Source: Setaria digitata
Lineage: Eukaryota > Nematoda > Chromadorea > Rhabditida > Setariidae
Reading direction: 5' to 3'
DNA: 64,000 bases
NCBI GenBank assembly: GCA_003640385.1
Contig: RCAB01000057.1
Coordinates: 150,501 to 214,500, forward strand
Shown in pieces: positions 12,501 to 25,600 of this stretch. The position numbers and the translations under genes are program-made. A model generated the notes under the pieces. It saw only the letters and a program-made list of their open reading frames with translations, ran no database searches and was not told where the DNA came from. Each line of letters opens with the position of its first letter. The first letter of the stretch is position 1.

Positions 12501-15013
12501 ATATCTTCGAATAGTTTTTCACACGATTTATTATCAAATCATTTCATTCAACCTCAATTTTTCTTTTAAATTTTAAGTAAATAGTCAAATGAATTTATGA
12601 AATTTAGGATGGCTTAGCATCAAATTTCTTGCGAACTTCTAAAGAAGGCAATCACAATTATGGACTTCCGTATGACTATGGCAGTGTAATGCATTACAGT
12701 AGAAAAGCGTAAGTTTAGAAAAATTTTGGTAATTAAAAATTTCGAATTTGAAATTTTTGTTGCATAAAGATTCATTATCAGTGAAATGTTTTAGATTTAC
12801 TTCTAACAATGGTTTAACAATAATACCTCGCATATCATGGTATGAGGATACAATGGGTAGCGGTACCGGACCGACCTTTATCGATATTCTAATGATGAAT
12901 ATACACTACAAATGTTTAAGTATAATTTAATAACTATTTTTCATATTCTTTTATTATTATTAATCATTTGAATTTTTTCTTATTAAATTGTCTCTTAAGT
13001 TTTTACATTTAATTGTGCAAATAATTAATACTGAGAGAAATACAACAACACTTCTACTAATATTCCAACAATTTTTACAAATTATGTTTGATGGAACGAA
13101 TAAGAGAAAAATCTAGAAATTGAATAGCAAGCTTTTGGGCCTTGAAAATTTTGATGGCAGAAAATGTTAGAAGATTGATGCTGTTTCTTTTTGCCGAATT
13201 TTTAATCACTTGTTGTGAATCTTTTAAAATTATTCGGATGTTGACTTCTAATAAAAATAATATAAATAAAATTGAAAAATAGGTACTTTAAGGATAAACC
13301 TGCTAATTTAAGAAGGGTGTAAAAATTCTTTTGTTTTGACTCAGTTTTATCTTTCCCTTTTACACACCTTCAGTTCTAGACTTTAAATGTTTTGTTTATT
13401 TTAATGTCATAAAAAGTGACAGTAAATTTCATATTTACAGAAAAAGTACCCCTTGTTTCTTAATATTCATTTTAATTTGACCGATTTATAATGAGAAAAG
13501 TTAAATTTTGAGTAGTGTAAATCCTTTTTTAATAGATAATTGCAAAAACAATATTAAATGCATGAATAATGGCTACCAACACCCAAGAGATTGTTATCGT
13601 TGTCTCTGTCCTTCTGGATACGGTGGCAAATATTGCGAACGACGAGTAAATTTGCTTTACTTTTACATTTTATATCAGAATTTCTTTAACCATCTTCAAT
13701 GATAATCTAAGGTAGTGTTTTCTTTGAAAATGGAAATATAAGACGAATAAATAATAAATTTCGATGTAAGAAGGAACGATTAGAAACGAGCGGCGATGGC
13801 GGTGAAGAGATAAATAATGATGTAATTAATTATGATGTCTAAAAAATAATGATTTGATCAAGTCATGGAAAAGCTTCTTAACTAGATTAAAAGGAAAGCT
13901 TTGGTGACATAATGGCAGGTGTCTTCTGCGCAACACAAATGCACTGGCGGCATACAATACCGTCGCTGAAAAACATTTCAATTAAGTAATCAAGCTACTA
14001 ATGTGATGGACGGTGATGATGTTGACGGATGAGGATACTATCAGGATAATCAAATTTTAGGAATCTCATTTACGACTGCGGATTCTAATTAAAAATACGA
14101 TAAAGCTCATAATTTCAAGTTGACTTTTATTTCAACTTCGAGAGGTAGCATTACGTAAGTAATTTTTAGGCTTATTCACCGAATTGTGGTGGTAACTTAC
14201 GCGCAACTTCTGAATGGCGAACACTGAATGCACGGCTGGGTGACAGTGGTGCGTACAGCGAAGAAATGACATACTGCTACTGGTGGATTCAGGTATTTAA
14301 CTTCATTTAACTTTCATTTCTTCCCCATTTAAATATTTCATTCAAGCAAATTAGTGCAGAACAGTTGACATCATTGATATGACTACTATTGTGCTGTGGC
14401 ACTGAATATTACTAATGATATTAGTATCACCATTCCCATAACTGCTTGTATGCAGTTTCCTTTATTCCTTACCACCCAATTGAGTTTTGTATACCTTTAA
14501 CACGCTTCCACGTTCCAACACCTTGGATTTCTAGTCTTGATTCAATAGCAAAGTCAAGAAACATTTCGATTTTTTAATGCGTTCTTTTTTCTTCTTTGTG
14601 TCATTTAATTTACAAGTTCAAATCAGAACTTATTTTAACAGGCTAGATCAGACGAAATTATTGAAACCGAAATAATTTCACTTACCGGCACATGTTCAGA
14701 TGGATGCATTTTTGGTGGTTTAGAGTTAAAAGTTGATCACGATAAAAGGTTAACTGGTTACAGGTAACTTTCCGTTCCGCTCTTCCTTCGTCTAAAATGC
14801 AAACGTTGGATTATGCAGTGATGCTGCATGCAATTACAGTTTCTCTGCTTTGAAAAAAAAAATTGAAATTTGGAAATTTATTTCAGATTTTGCTGCATGC
14901 GATCCAATGGAAAAACTGTGGAAGCTCAAGGTCCTGTACTTCCTGTTGTCTTATTCAATAGAAAAGATTATACACATGCACAAATTAGATATAGATTAAA
15001 AGAAAAAAGTTGA
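9531..15013 (+). CDS. Astacin (M12A) zinc metalloprotease, EGF + CUB, secreted
   Basis: Secreted endopeptidase of the nematode NAS type, about 455 aa from about 12 exons: 9531-9606, 10740-10878 (or from 10724), 11217-11371, 11453-11562, 11832-11912, 12147-12251, 12608-12708, 12795-12913, 13536-13645, 14170-14292, 14642-14763, 14887-15013. The N-terminus MLFILITFICSMC looks like a signal peptide. The propeptide carries FENDIMLT, the usual place of the inhibitory Asp switch, and RYKR just before QAYY looks like a furin-type maturation site. The zinc motif HEIGHALGFLH (about residues 193-203) and Met-turn SVMHY (about 248-252) are intact. A cysteine-rich EGF module (CPSGYGGKYC) and a CUB domain starting NCGGNLRA follow, ending at TGA. 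The position after the third zinc His is Thr, not the common Glu. The 5' splice join is the least certain part. NAS subfamily members act in cuticle and matrix processing; the exact orthologue is not assigned. Confidence 0.88.
12032..12103. repeat. 72-nt perfect palindrome in astacin intron
   Basis: Positions 12032-12067 are the exact reverse complement of 12068-12103, with no spacer and centre ...TTAAA|TTTAA.... It lies in the intron between the exon ending at 11912 and the zinc-site exon starting at 12147. Perfect spacerless palindromes of this length are unstable in DNA and would form a long RNA hairpin in the pre-mRNA. Confidence 0.9.
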
Positions 15014-18000
15014 AATGAATTGGCGATTGGAAGGGAAAGAAGAAAGTTAAATTAGTATTGAAAAGCTATTCGCCTTCCCTAGACAAATTTCGAAAAAAAT
15101 TAACTTAAAGGTGGCATAACGAATGAGCTAATTGTGCTGATTTCAGATTACAAATTTAATTAGTGCTAATATAATTTTGTTTTTTACTTTATGGCTTTAA
15201 CCTAAAATGAATTCTATGAGCTTTGTTTCTTCTTAACCTAAAAACTACTAATTTGTTCATATGATTTTTCTACTATTGAAATGTAGAAAATTCTTACCAT
15301 GCAATCGTCGCAGTACATAATCTACTACCACTGTAGTAATTTTCATCCAAGTTCTACTTAATTCAAGTTTGTATATGTAGTAAATGATTCGGGGTACATC
15401 GTGACACGCCTAATCTTACATTTAATTAAATTTCATAGTTTATATTGAATATCGATTAGTCAAGATTAACTAGGAGAATGGGGTGACTCTCTTTTGTCAA
15501 TCACTGTACCATGTTCTAACATTGACGATGTACATCGAACATAGCGATAAGTTGTTCAGATAAGAGGTTTCGGCTGATTTCATACCTGATTAAAATTAAT
15601 AAATTGATCAAATAACTGAAATAAGTCTAATTTCGCCGTTATTTTTAAATCATTCAAATTGCCGACTGCATGCCACTGTTTCAGTTATTGTGTTGTTCAT
15701 TGTTTTTTTTTTTTGCCATTTATTAATTGTTTCATATTTTGTCGATCTCACATTCTTTTTTCCTGGGCGAATATAAATTTGAGGAGAATTAAACGAATCA
15801 CTGTGAAGTGAACAGTCATAGCCACACTGTTATGCTGTAATTTTATCAATGGCAATGGATCGTTCTCGAGGTGTAAATGTGGGCGGTGGTTGATAGAATG
15901 AAGTGGAAGGGAATTCTTATCATTTTGATCATTTCCTTCATTTCTCAATTTCGATTTTTATTCCTCCTCTCTTGTATTGTTGTTGTTGTTGTTACTAATA
16001 CTACTGCTGTTATAATTTTTATTTCGGAAGTATTAAAAGCTTCAAACATTTTCACTCACATTTTAAATTTTTAGGAATTTTCGGATATGATTTTAATGAA
16101 ATGTGTGGACAAAGATGAACTGAGAAATAAATAGTAGTGATAACTGGTAAATGCTACTGTAACAAAATTGATAAATGATATTAGTGCCAGTTGTAATAAA
16201 ACTAATAAATAGATAACATTAGTGCAGAGAAAAAGATTAATCCTTATGCATTCACTGAATTCCACTACAAGAGAGATGTTAATTACGTTAAGATAATTAA
16301 CAAACTTTCCCAACTAGGCCTATTAATCCGCTCATGTACCATGCTAAGCATCCTTAAAGTCTATAATTACCGACAACCTATTTGGCAATCCATTGAGTTG
16401 TTGAGATGCGAAAATTTGCACTGTAGATCTGTTAGAAATGAGCTTTGGTCCGCATTCGCATCGTCTTCTCTGTGACTGTTTTGATCGGGTTAGATCCGTC
16501 ATTGATTTGAGTTCGAAATCTCGTCATTGATTATCTAAAGCGGTTTTTGTGTGGATGTAGTTCGTTCTTAGCTTTAGAAATTCTGAACTTCCAACACACA
16601 GTACTAATTATTCGATAATTTTTTCAAAAAGATTTGACTTAATGGACGCTTAAACATTATTGAACATTTCATTTGATTAGTATAATTTACTCAGTGCAAC
16701 ACTTCACATTATAAAGTAAAGTTTGTTTTGGTTCTCGCTGTTCTGAATGAGTAAAGGAATGAGGACACGTTATAAGAATACTTGAAAAGAAAAATGTCTG
16801 GACAGAAGTTCGGTGTCTTTTTCTCCTGGAAGTATAAAATTAGCACTTGAATAGGGATCAAAATTTCAAAATATTTTAAATGAGGATGTTTTCTTCGAAG
16901 TACTTTTAGCATATATTTTGGCAAATGCCATTTCTCATATTTTTTATGCCAAAAGAATTCATCAGAAATTATTTTGTTCCCTCGCATGCACTAGAATTCC
17001 TGAGACTTATAAATATTTCATCTAAAGGCAACATTTAGTAAAATAAAAATCGTCCATTTGTTTTTTTTTATCGTAAAAAGGAGAACGAGTCAGTTTATTC
17101 TAAATATTCTGCCAGGCATTGCTAGGGAAGTCGCACCAGTGATTAATAGTGAAAGGCTTATCAAGTAAAGTAGGCGATAGGGATTGATAAGAATTGCGCA
17201 ATGTATGGCATTTCATAAATTAATTTTTTTCATTTCATAAATTAAGATTTACTGTATTAATACCATATTATTATGATGGATGAAATAGCGTCGATAAATT
17301 AGAATTGCTGACGTTAGCAGAGTGTATTTTTGACATTAAGAAATTGGAAAAGAGGATTTTGGTAGGAGGTTTTTAGTTTCGAAGAATTTGTAGTTTATAT
17401 GAACTTATACGAAAATTTTCGTTTTCTCATGTTTATGTCCATATAATCAAGTTAGAATTCTGTGCGTTCTCAAATCAAAGTTATTCAAGTAGTGACCGTA
17501 AATTTACATTTCTTCTAAAAACTTCTTGTAAATCCGGAGTTTTTTCAAGAATTTACCACTGTCAGAAACGATATTTGTCTCTAAAAAGAAAAAAAATACC
17601 AAAAAAATTTATTGCTCAACGATTGTTAATGTTATTACGTGAAAGGCAACACTTCACCTATTCCCCGTTGATTATCAGTCATGTAGCCTTGATTTTTATT
17701 TCCTATGCCAATCATAAAAAACGGTTAAAGTTATTTGAAGTTATTCGAGAATTAAGTGAGATGGCATTAGTGATTTCAGGGTGATGAAACATTTTGAATT
17801 GAAAGTCTTCGGGGCAAATTGCCGAAGTGTAATGAGTCAGCTGACATTAAGGTGCTCATTTTTCAATTTATATCCGTAGGTATTGAATGCAGATGGAGGG
17901 AATCACTGCATGTTTTAGTATTTATCTATGAAGAACTTGTATATCTCAATGCTTATGTCTGTGTATTTCACTTTCAAGATGTTTGTGGATTACTTGTTCA

Positions 18001-18435
18001 AACTGATGCAAAATTGGCCTTTTACGCTTTGGCGAGGTTAATCTCACCTTTTTTCTTACCTCCCCCTTACATAATTTTTACATTAAATTTATTGGAATCA
18101 TGAAATTTGTATTTGGTTGAAGAACAATCAAATAAGGCTGGTGTAGAATGATTGACTTAGGTCGGCTAAAGTATACATCCATATCTCAAACGTTTCCCGT
18201 CCTGTCTGATGCTTTTCTACGCAGTAGTTCACCAGAAAACGAATTTACTCGGTAATTCACCAGAAAACGGGTTGATGCTATTTCTCGAAATTCTTAATTA
18301 ACCAATTTCTCTCACTGCTTTTCCACGAGAAGTTATCATGTGAAATTCATGTCAGGAACGTTTGAACATTTTAAATTTCACGAAATTTGTTTGCTGTAAA
18401 GTTCGATTATTCTTTTTTCTTTTCATTTGTTTTAG
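15014..18435. other. Intergenic region between astacin gene and ptrn-1
   Basis: Contains the 3' flank of the astacin gene and the upstream flank of ptrn-1. Short frames at 15877-16074, 17575-17784 and 17819-18103 lack domains, splice partners or compositional bias and are not called as genes. A 15-nt element TTCACCAGAAAACG(A/G) occurs twice near 18226-18268, and TTTCATAAATTAA occurs twice near 17213-17243. Nothing else supportable was seen. Confidence 0.55.
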
Positions 18436-18554
18436 ACGGGTGGCTGCGCTCATTAGCGTGTGGCGTCTCGCCTGGGGTTACATTACCGAGAACAACAGCC
18501 ATGGAGGAACATTTACCCGGGATCACTCCTATCAATTGTTATAATGTGGAGAAA
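18436..18554 (+). other. ptrn-1: Candidate first exon of ptrn-1 (5' UTR + start)
   Basis: A GC-richer stretch follows a strong acceptor-like TTTGTTTTAG ending at 18435, which could be a cis acceptor or a spliced-leader trans-splice site. An ATG at 18501 in good context (ACAGCCATGG) opens 18 codons (MEEHLPGITPINCYNVEK) that end at AAA|GTTTGT in phase 0. A phase-0 acceptor (AAAGTAG) at 18877 then continues into the CH-domain exon. The alternative start is the ATG at 18771 (MDELLWLK...), spliced at 18825 to 18915. Both keep the frame. The GC-richer context favours 18501, but neither is proven. Confidence 0.45.
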
Positions 18555-19635
18555 GTTTGTTTATGCTGGAAATTTAGACTTTAATTGAAAATGAAAGTGT
18601 TCTCAGCTCATATATCGAACACTTTCATTTTCAATTAAAGTGTTCGATATATGAGCTGAGCCCAGATTGCATTTTAGTAGTATCATTTATTAATTAATTA
18701 TTCGGTGCTGTAGCCCATTTTGTCTGCTTCTCTCGTGCTAGAATAAAGGTTCTATAATTGTTAGAAAAAAATGGATGAATTATTATGGTTGAAGATTAAC
18801 ATATCGAAATACGTTTATTTAAAAAGTAACCTGCATAACATAGATAGTTTGATTTCTACCGATTCTAGAAAAAGTAGATTATTGCTTTGTGCATTTCTAA
18901 TTTTAAACATCCAGAAGTTGCTCGTTCTAAGTGCAAGTTTACTGCTGCAAAAGTATTTAAGGGTAAATTAAGTGCTTCGGTAAAATGGTTAATTGGACGT
19001 GTCTACGGAAGTACAGCTCCCGATCTTTTAGTACAACCAATCAAAGAGAACACCAATGTTAGTTTTACATATCACAGATGAAAAAATGGCTATTTTGCAA
19101 ATTTAAACTAGTTTAAAAAAGTTAAATTAATATTCAAACGATCCTTTAAATTAAATTAATATTCAATTAATGTTAAATTAATATTCAAACGATCCTTTAA
19201 ATTAATATTCAAACGATAGTTTGGGAAAAGAAACTATCTAGTAAAGAGTTAAGATCGTACAGCTTAATAGTTCCTGCGAATTGGCTCGATCCAATATTAG
19301 GTGTGAACTAAGCGGAAATATTGGTTGATGGCTATGGCATTTTGATTAATCAAGCAGTCTTTAAAATACATAAAAATCTTTCTGGTTTTTTTTAGCTAAA
19401 AATTTGAAAAAGAAAAATGTATTTTCAGAATACATTCCAGTTGGAAGCAGCCGTAGTGACGGGTTTAACAAATGCATCATTGTATAGTAATGCTGCTGCT
19501 AAAATCTTCAAAGATCAAAGTCTACTCAATGTAGGTTATTTTGCAAAAATTAATACTACTTTTGGTCAGTTTCATTCTTCAGCGGAAATTGGAATTCAAA
19601 GACTATATTCATCTGGCAGTTGCTCCCTTCGCATG

Positions 19636-19673
<38 letters not shown>

Positions 19674-22600
19674 ATAAATAGCTAATATTATTTGTGGCTT
19701 AATTTGTTTATGGCTGTTGTAAATTAGTTTTACTTGGTTGATCTAAAGTCTCATTTAATTTTAGAAATCCACTTTTCAGAAGTATCATGAAATTTCAGAA
19801 ACCGCATGGTGTTGTACTTCGTGCATTAGCAAGTCATTCAATTCCGATTACAATTGCAGGCGAGGAAGCAAATATTAACGAGACGATGCTATCGTCTGTT
19901 GAACCCTTTTACCAGGCAAACTTTTGTTGATTAATTTTTATGTTTATTTATCAGGAAAAAATCATTCTGAAAAATGTTTGTGGAAAAGCAGGTTTTACTT
20001 TTGTCAATAATACGACATTGTTTTTCAGGCTGCCCATTTAGCAGTAATGGATTCGTTAATGATTGCGCATATGCGGTCCATTATTACTATTGATAAAGTT
20101 GTTGAAGCTGTGCAGTAAGTCAACTTTTTTTTTACACAGAGATGATTTACAAGGCTGTCGTTTAATTTTAAGATGAAGTCATAAATTTCTGCCAAATTCA
20201 TTAATTAGCCAAGTAAACAAAAATCGGAGGTGGAAAAAGAGGTCACTAAAATTCATTACATTGATAATGAGTTTTCATTTTATTCGTATTGGGTTAGGAA
20301 AATAAAGTGAAGAATAATTCATTATCCAGTTTAATGAATTTCAATATGCTAAAGAATTTCTTTATTTTTTTCTCTTTTATCCATTGAGGTACTCGCTAGA
20401 GAGGAACAAGTAATGATAGTCATCTAGTAAAATAAATGAAATCTGTTGATAAATTCGTTCAGGCTATAGGTCCATGTTTTCATTTTATATGTTCAGGAAC
20501 TATACAACGGTAGATAAGCGGGAAGAGCCAATGGATAGTGTTGATGCACTGTTGTTTTGGATCAATAAAATTTGTTTGCTGGTACGAGATGATATGGAAA
20601 AATTTACTATGCTAAATAAAAATTGTAGAGAGCAGTGTAAGTAATCTTTTTTTTTTGGATGTGGAGTATTTTCTGCTCCATACAAATATATTTCTTGATA
20701 TATCTTAATAGATATAATTGTGAAAAGTAAAAAAATTTTTCTAGAATTAGTTTTAAATTTGCGGAATTGTATAACTAAGTTCAAAGTGAGATAAAAATAG
20801 ATGAAAGCATAGTTTACTGATTCTTAAGTCTCTGCAGTCTTGAATTCACCGGATAGAATGAGTATACTATAAAAGATGGCAATGATAACAACTTGAATAA
20901 TAATTTTGAAATATTAGGACGGTATGAAGTCTCTGATAAAGCATGACATATGATACAGGTTTGGTTTGGGCTTTTCATAATAATGTATGTGGTATTCTTC
21001 ACTGGGGTGAAATGCGAAACTACATTTTCTTGTTCAGTATGTATTATTTTTTTATTCGATTCTAGATGGATCAGTGGTGGTACCCGAAATGGAAGACTTA
21101 TATGAGGATATGTGTGATGGTGCCTGTATCTGTGCGCTTGTTGGATTTTATCGACCTAATGAAATGAATCTGCAAGGTTTCCTTTTTTATTCTTTTTACA
21201 TTGCTTTAAACTACTGTTCTTTTATTCTTGAAAATTTCGCACTATAAAATAATTCTTTCATTCCTCTTATATTTTCCATATTTTAATTATATGTTAATGA
21301 AATATGATCTAGAGTGAGTTGATGAGAGCATCACATATTTCTTTCAGACATATGTTTCAATGATCCAATGAGCCTAGCCGATTGCCAGTATAATTTAATG
21401 CTTATTAGGTAAACTATGTCATATTCTTTCCTTTCGCATATCTCTCGGAATATATTGCCGAAAAATTTATGGAAGTGAATGTTTGTGTCTGCTAAATTTA
21501 ATTGATGTACTTTTAAACATTGGTTACTGCAGATGCCTCTTTTCCATGAAAAATCGAAAACTTGGATTGTTTTAGATGTTATGATTTAAATTTGTCTGCT
21601 ACTTTTAAAAATTGAGTCATTTCCATTATCCTTTACTTGAGCCGAGATTGTCTCTGTGGCTTGAAAGTTGATTGTTTGTAAGGAACGATGATTATATGTA
21701 TTAGTAAGTGGTGACGTGGGAAGTCTAAGATATTTATTTTTTTTACATCATTTCTTAAAATATTTCTTTTTAAAATTATTCCAGGAAATTCTGTTCTCAC
21801 CTACCATGGAATCCATTTCATTTCGAAATTGAAGATATCCTATATCTTCATGAAAGCTTGCAGCCAAATGTAAACGCGTTTTTAGCGGACCTTTTCCAGA
21901 TTTTCGAAACTGAAGGCATGAAAAATGGTAAGAAATTCATACGGTATCCCAAAATAATTTCTCGGAAAGATTTAATCTTCAGTTTTGCTTCTATTCGATT
22001 AATTGACAACAACATCTTTTTCATTGTTGCAGTTACAAGCCCTATAAATGTATCACCTACACGTCCAAGATGTTTCGTTCCAATACATGGTATACCTGAA
22101 TTGCGATCTCAAAACGCTCCAAATAAGGCACTTAATCAATTTAGATCTCGTTTTCAACCTGAAAAGTTACGAAGTAACCTTTCAAGCCATTTTTTTTTTT
22201 TTTTTTTTTGAATAAACAGTTTCAAACAAGCCATTTATCTTGTCTGGTTTTTTAAATTAATCATTATTATGTTTAATTTATATTCATTATTTAACTGGCT
22301 TTTGGTTCGGTTTGTCTATGGATTATGGTTAAGAAGTGGTGCCGATAATTTAATAACGATTTAAAATTTTTTCAGGTCGTAGAGTAACCTGTACTTTGCT
22401 GTTTGTTAATTGTATTTGCTAAAATAACGTTTTTTTTTTTTTTTTTTTTTTTCAGCATTTTCTGCAATGTCTTCCGATTCACTGATGACCACTCGGTATG
22501 TATTATTTTCCTTGTTAAACATCTGTTCTTTTTTCTATGTGTAAGATCTTTCCATGGGAACTTCTGTTTTCAAGAAAAAAAAACTTCGCTTTGAAGTTAG

Positions 22601-25600
22601 AAATTCGGAATTGACCATAAAATATCCCGGAAACTCTTATGAGATATTCATGATTACTTTATCAGAGAGACGATAAAGGCCTCCGAGATGATACATTAGC
22701 CTAGCCAAGGTGGTAAATTTTTGCAGATAAGGAAAGCTTTGTAGGACAGAAATGCGCAGTAATTCAGTTAATTTACTTTGTCATTGATTATTATTGTGAG
22801 TCGAGGGTTGAAGGCTGAAGTATCGCTAAAATGTGTCAATTTAAACTTTAAAAACTAATTTTTTAAAAGAATTTGTCGGTAGACAGCATTATTTTTGCCT
22901 GTTTTGTTGAAATGTGTTCTTACTGTAGTTCGAGTGATTCAATGAAGCATCATTATCAGAAGAATTTTGCCGGTTCTAAGACCAACTTTGGAGAACTGGT
23001 AATAAATATTTTCTTTTTTTTTTTCGCCAAATCTCATCTTAGACTGCTAATTCTTTTTTGGATAGTCCACTTAGGTCACAGGTGGCATAAGGTGGAAGAA
23101 ACCCTAAAAAAGTGTAGCTCAGAGTAAGGGTATTTATATTCTTTCATAGTTAAATGACAGTGGCCTTACGATATTAGTTATGGGCTTAGTTTTCTTTCTA
23201 TATAACAGATTTTTAAAAGTCACTATCAAGTTTTAGACACAATGTGGAGATCGTGGTAGTAGTAGTGTGGGTGGTTGTTCGCAAGGTGGAACTTACATTC
23301 GCAGCGATTCGATGCCTGCTGCAAGTATACGTCTGGCGTTAGAAGAGAAGCGGCGTGAGCACGAAAAAAGGCGTTATTTAGAAACGTGTGTAAAATGATT
23401 TTTACTTAAAATAACTTCGAAATTTCGAAAAATTTTGTGAAAATATTCTCCAGATCTTGGTTACAAAGGAAGCAAACTTTTATTCAGCACTTGTAAAATC
23501 ATATTCTATTCATTTACGAAGTAAAGTGGAAGTCAAATTTCATAACTGTTGGAAATAAACCAAATAGCTCTTCATTTTAAACTGTTGCGGAAAGTAAATG
23601 GCAGTTTTCAAAAGGCATAAAAAGCACTTTGTCTGTTTCCAGAAATCAAAATGAATCGGAGCGTGCGCAGAAGCAAAAGGACGCGTTTTTCACCCTTATG
23701 CATCGTCTCGAAAAGGTTCGTCATTATTTTAAGCCCAGAATTGCTTCAAGTTAGAGTTTTTTTTGTCATTTTTCTAAACTTTAAATTTAAAAGTAGTTAT
23801 GCGTTTTCTCATGAACTGTTTATTTTTTCAATGTACATTCAACACTATCAGTTGGTATAGTTATGGTTGTTACAGTTATGAATAGTATACTTCAGTTTCT
23901 TGCTCATTTTTTTCTATGTTGTAATGTTTATGCGACAGCCTTTTTTCGAAAGAGATGAATAAGAGGTATGAAGCCGACTAATTTGATATAGGATAATTCA
24001 TTAGTTATATATTCAAGGATGGAACTTCAGAATTTTTATTTGTAGAGTTCTGACGTGCGAACACGTGCGGCAAGCGAGATAGGTAGTGCTCAGACACATC
24101 AATCACAGGAGTTATCATTCCTAAAGGAAACTGTACAGGATTTAAAAGTATTTGTCGGCTCTTTTTTTTTTTCTTCTTCACTGTAGTCTTTGTCATAATT
24201 TTTTAGCTGAATTTTCAGTTTAATTCAATTTTTATTCCATTAATGTTCTAATTCTTTCTATAGAAACGACTTCAAGAGATGTCTGTACAACAGGAGCACT
24301 TAAGTCGTCAAGTAGATGAACAGCGTCAAATGACACATGCTATTTCTCAACCCGCTATTCATACTGGTATTTTTTTTATTTTTGAGGTTCTGCTTACATT
24401 TGTATGCAACTTCCTTACTTAGTAAACCATTCAAAAAAAAAAAAAAAAAAATAGAAAAAAAAAACCAGGAGTTCACTGGCGACGCACTTATCCTTTGGGT
24501 GATGCAGAAGGTATCCTAACCCCCGCTATTATCAATTTTTATTCACAGTATCAACTTGCTGTTGATGCATGGTATGTTTAAGATAGTTTCTCAAAAAAAA
24601 AAAGATAGTTTCTTTTTGATCACCGCAGGTTTAAACCTATATTGACAGTCTAATATAGTTCGAAAAATTCTATTATTTAGTCGTGGACGACAGATTTTGG
24701 CACTTCACCCAGATACATATTCCCGAAAGACACGATTTTTGTTACCAACAAATTATCATATTCTTCTGCAGAGTTCGGTGTTTTAAATGAACCAAATCAT
24801 GTGTTGAACAATTCTTATGCAACTTTACCACATAACACGGCAAAAACATTGCATCAAGCACATCCTCATACCTATGCAACACCCTATGCAGCATCTCTGG
24901 AACCGCAACTGTTTGCGCAATCTATACAGTCATCAGACCAGAATCAGATGTTTCCAATGCAAACACTGCAGGTTCATTTTCATAATTTACAAAAAACTCC
25001 TTAATAATTTACTCAAATCTAGTTTTTAGTAAGAGATCGGGAATTTGATCTCTCAAATTTTATGGATTATACTTTAAGTTACTGGCTACAATCTTACTAG
25101 TAATAGGCATATTACATTTCTTCATCAATCTTTTTGAAAAAGTTCATGGGCACTCTAAGTATGTTGTACCTTTCCTTCCAGTGATTATTTGCAGCTGCTT
25201 CTAACCAATTAAAACCAAATAAAAGTTTTTAACCATTTAAAAGCTTTTTTTTTCCACTTGCTTTAATTGCCAATGTCAGTACTAAAATAGTGAATTTTAG
25301 ATGCCATTAAACGGATATTCCGGCCAGTCGGACTATCAACCAGCAGTGCCCGTTTACGCGCCTCGTGTTGTTCCTAACCCTCAACTAGCGACACCGCAAT
25401 ATCAATTAAGCTCGGATGGTGCTTATGTTTTGCATCCACAAGATACTAGTGCGCATCCAGTTACTGGCTCACCGTTTATGCTTAATAGTGCTATCAGTAA
25501 TCCTGTTGCAACCAATACCTTCCGACTCCATCAGAGTGATGCTAGTTTTTATTTTTTGTTTTTGGTTGTGTTCTTTAATCTTTTATGTGAATTGGATTTT

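Noticed and set aside
16434..16560. GC-richer patch considered as a possible tRNA
   Set aside because: A TTCGA-like string occurs, but no A-box, no cloverleaf pairing and no acceptor stem could be found.
17575..18103. Two short frames upstream of ptrn-1 (69 and 94 codons)
   Set aside because: No conserved motif, codon use like intergenic DNA, and no phase-compatible splice to ptrn-1.
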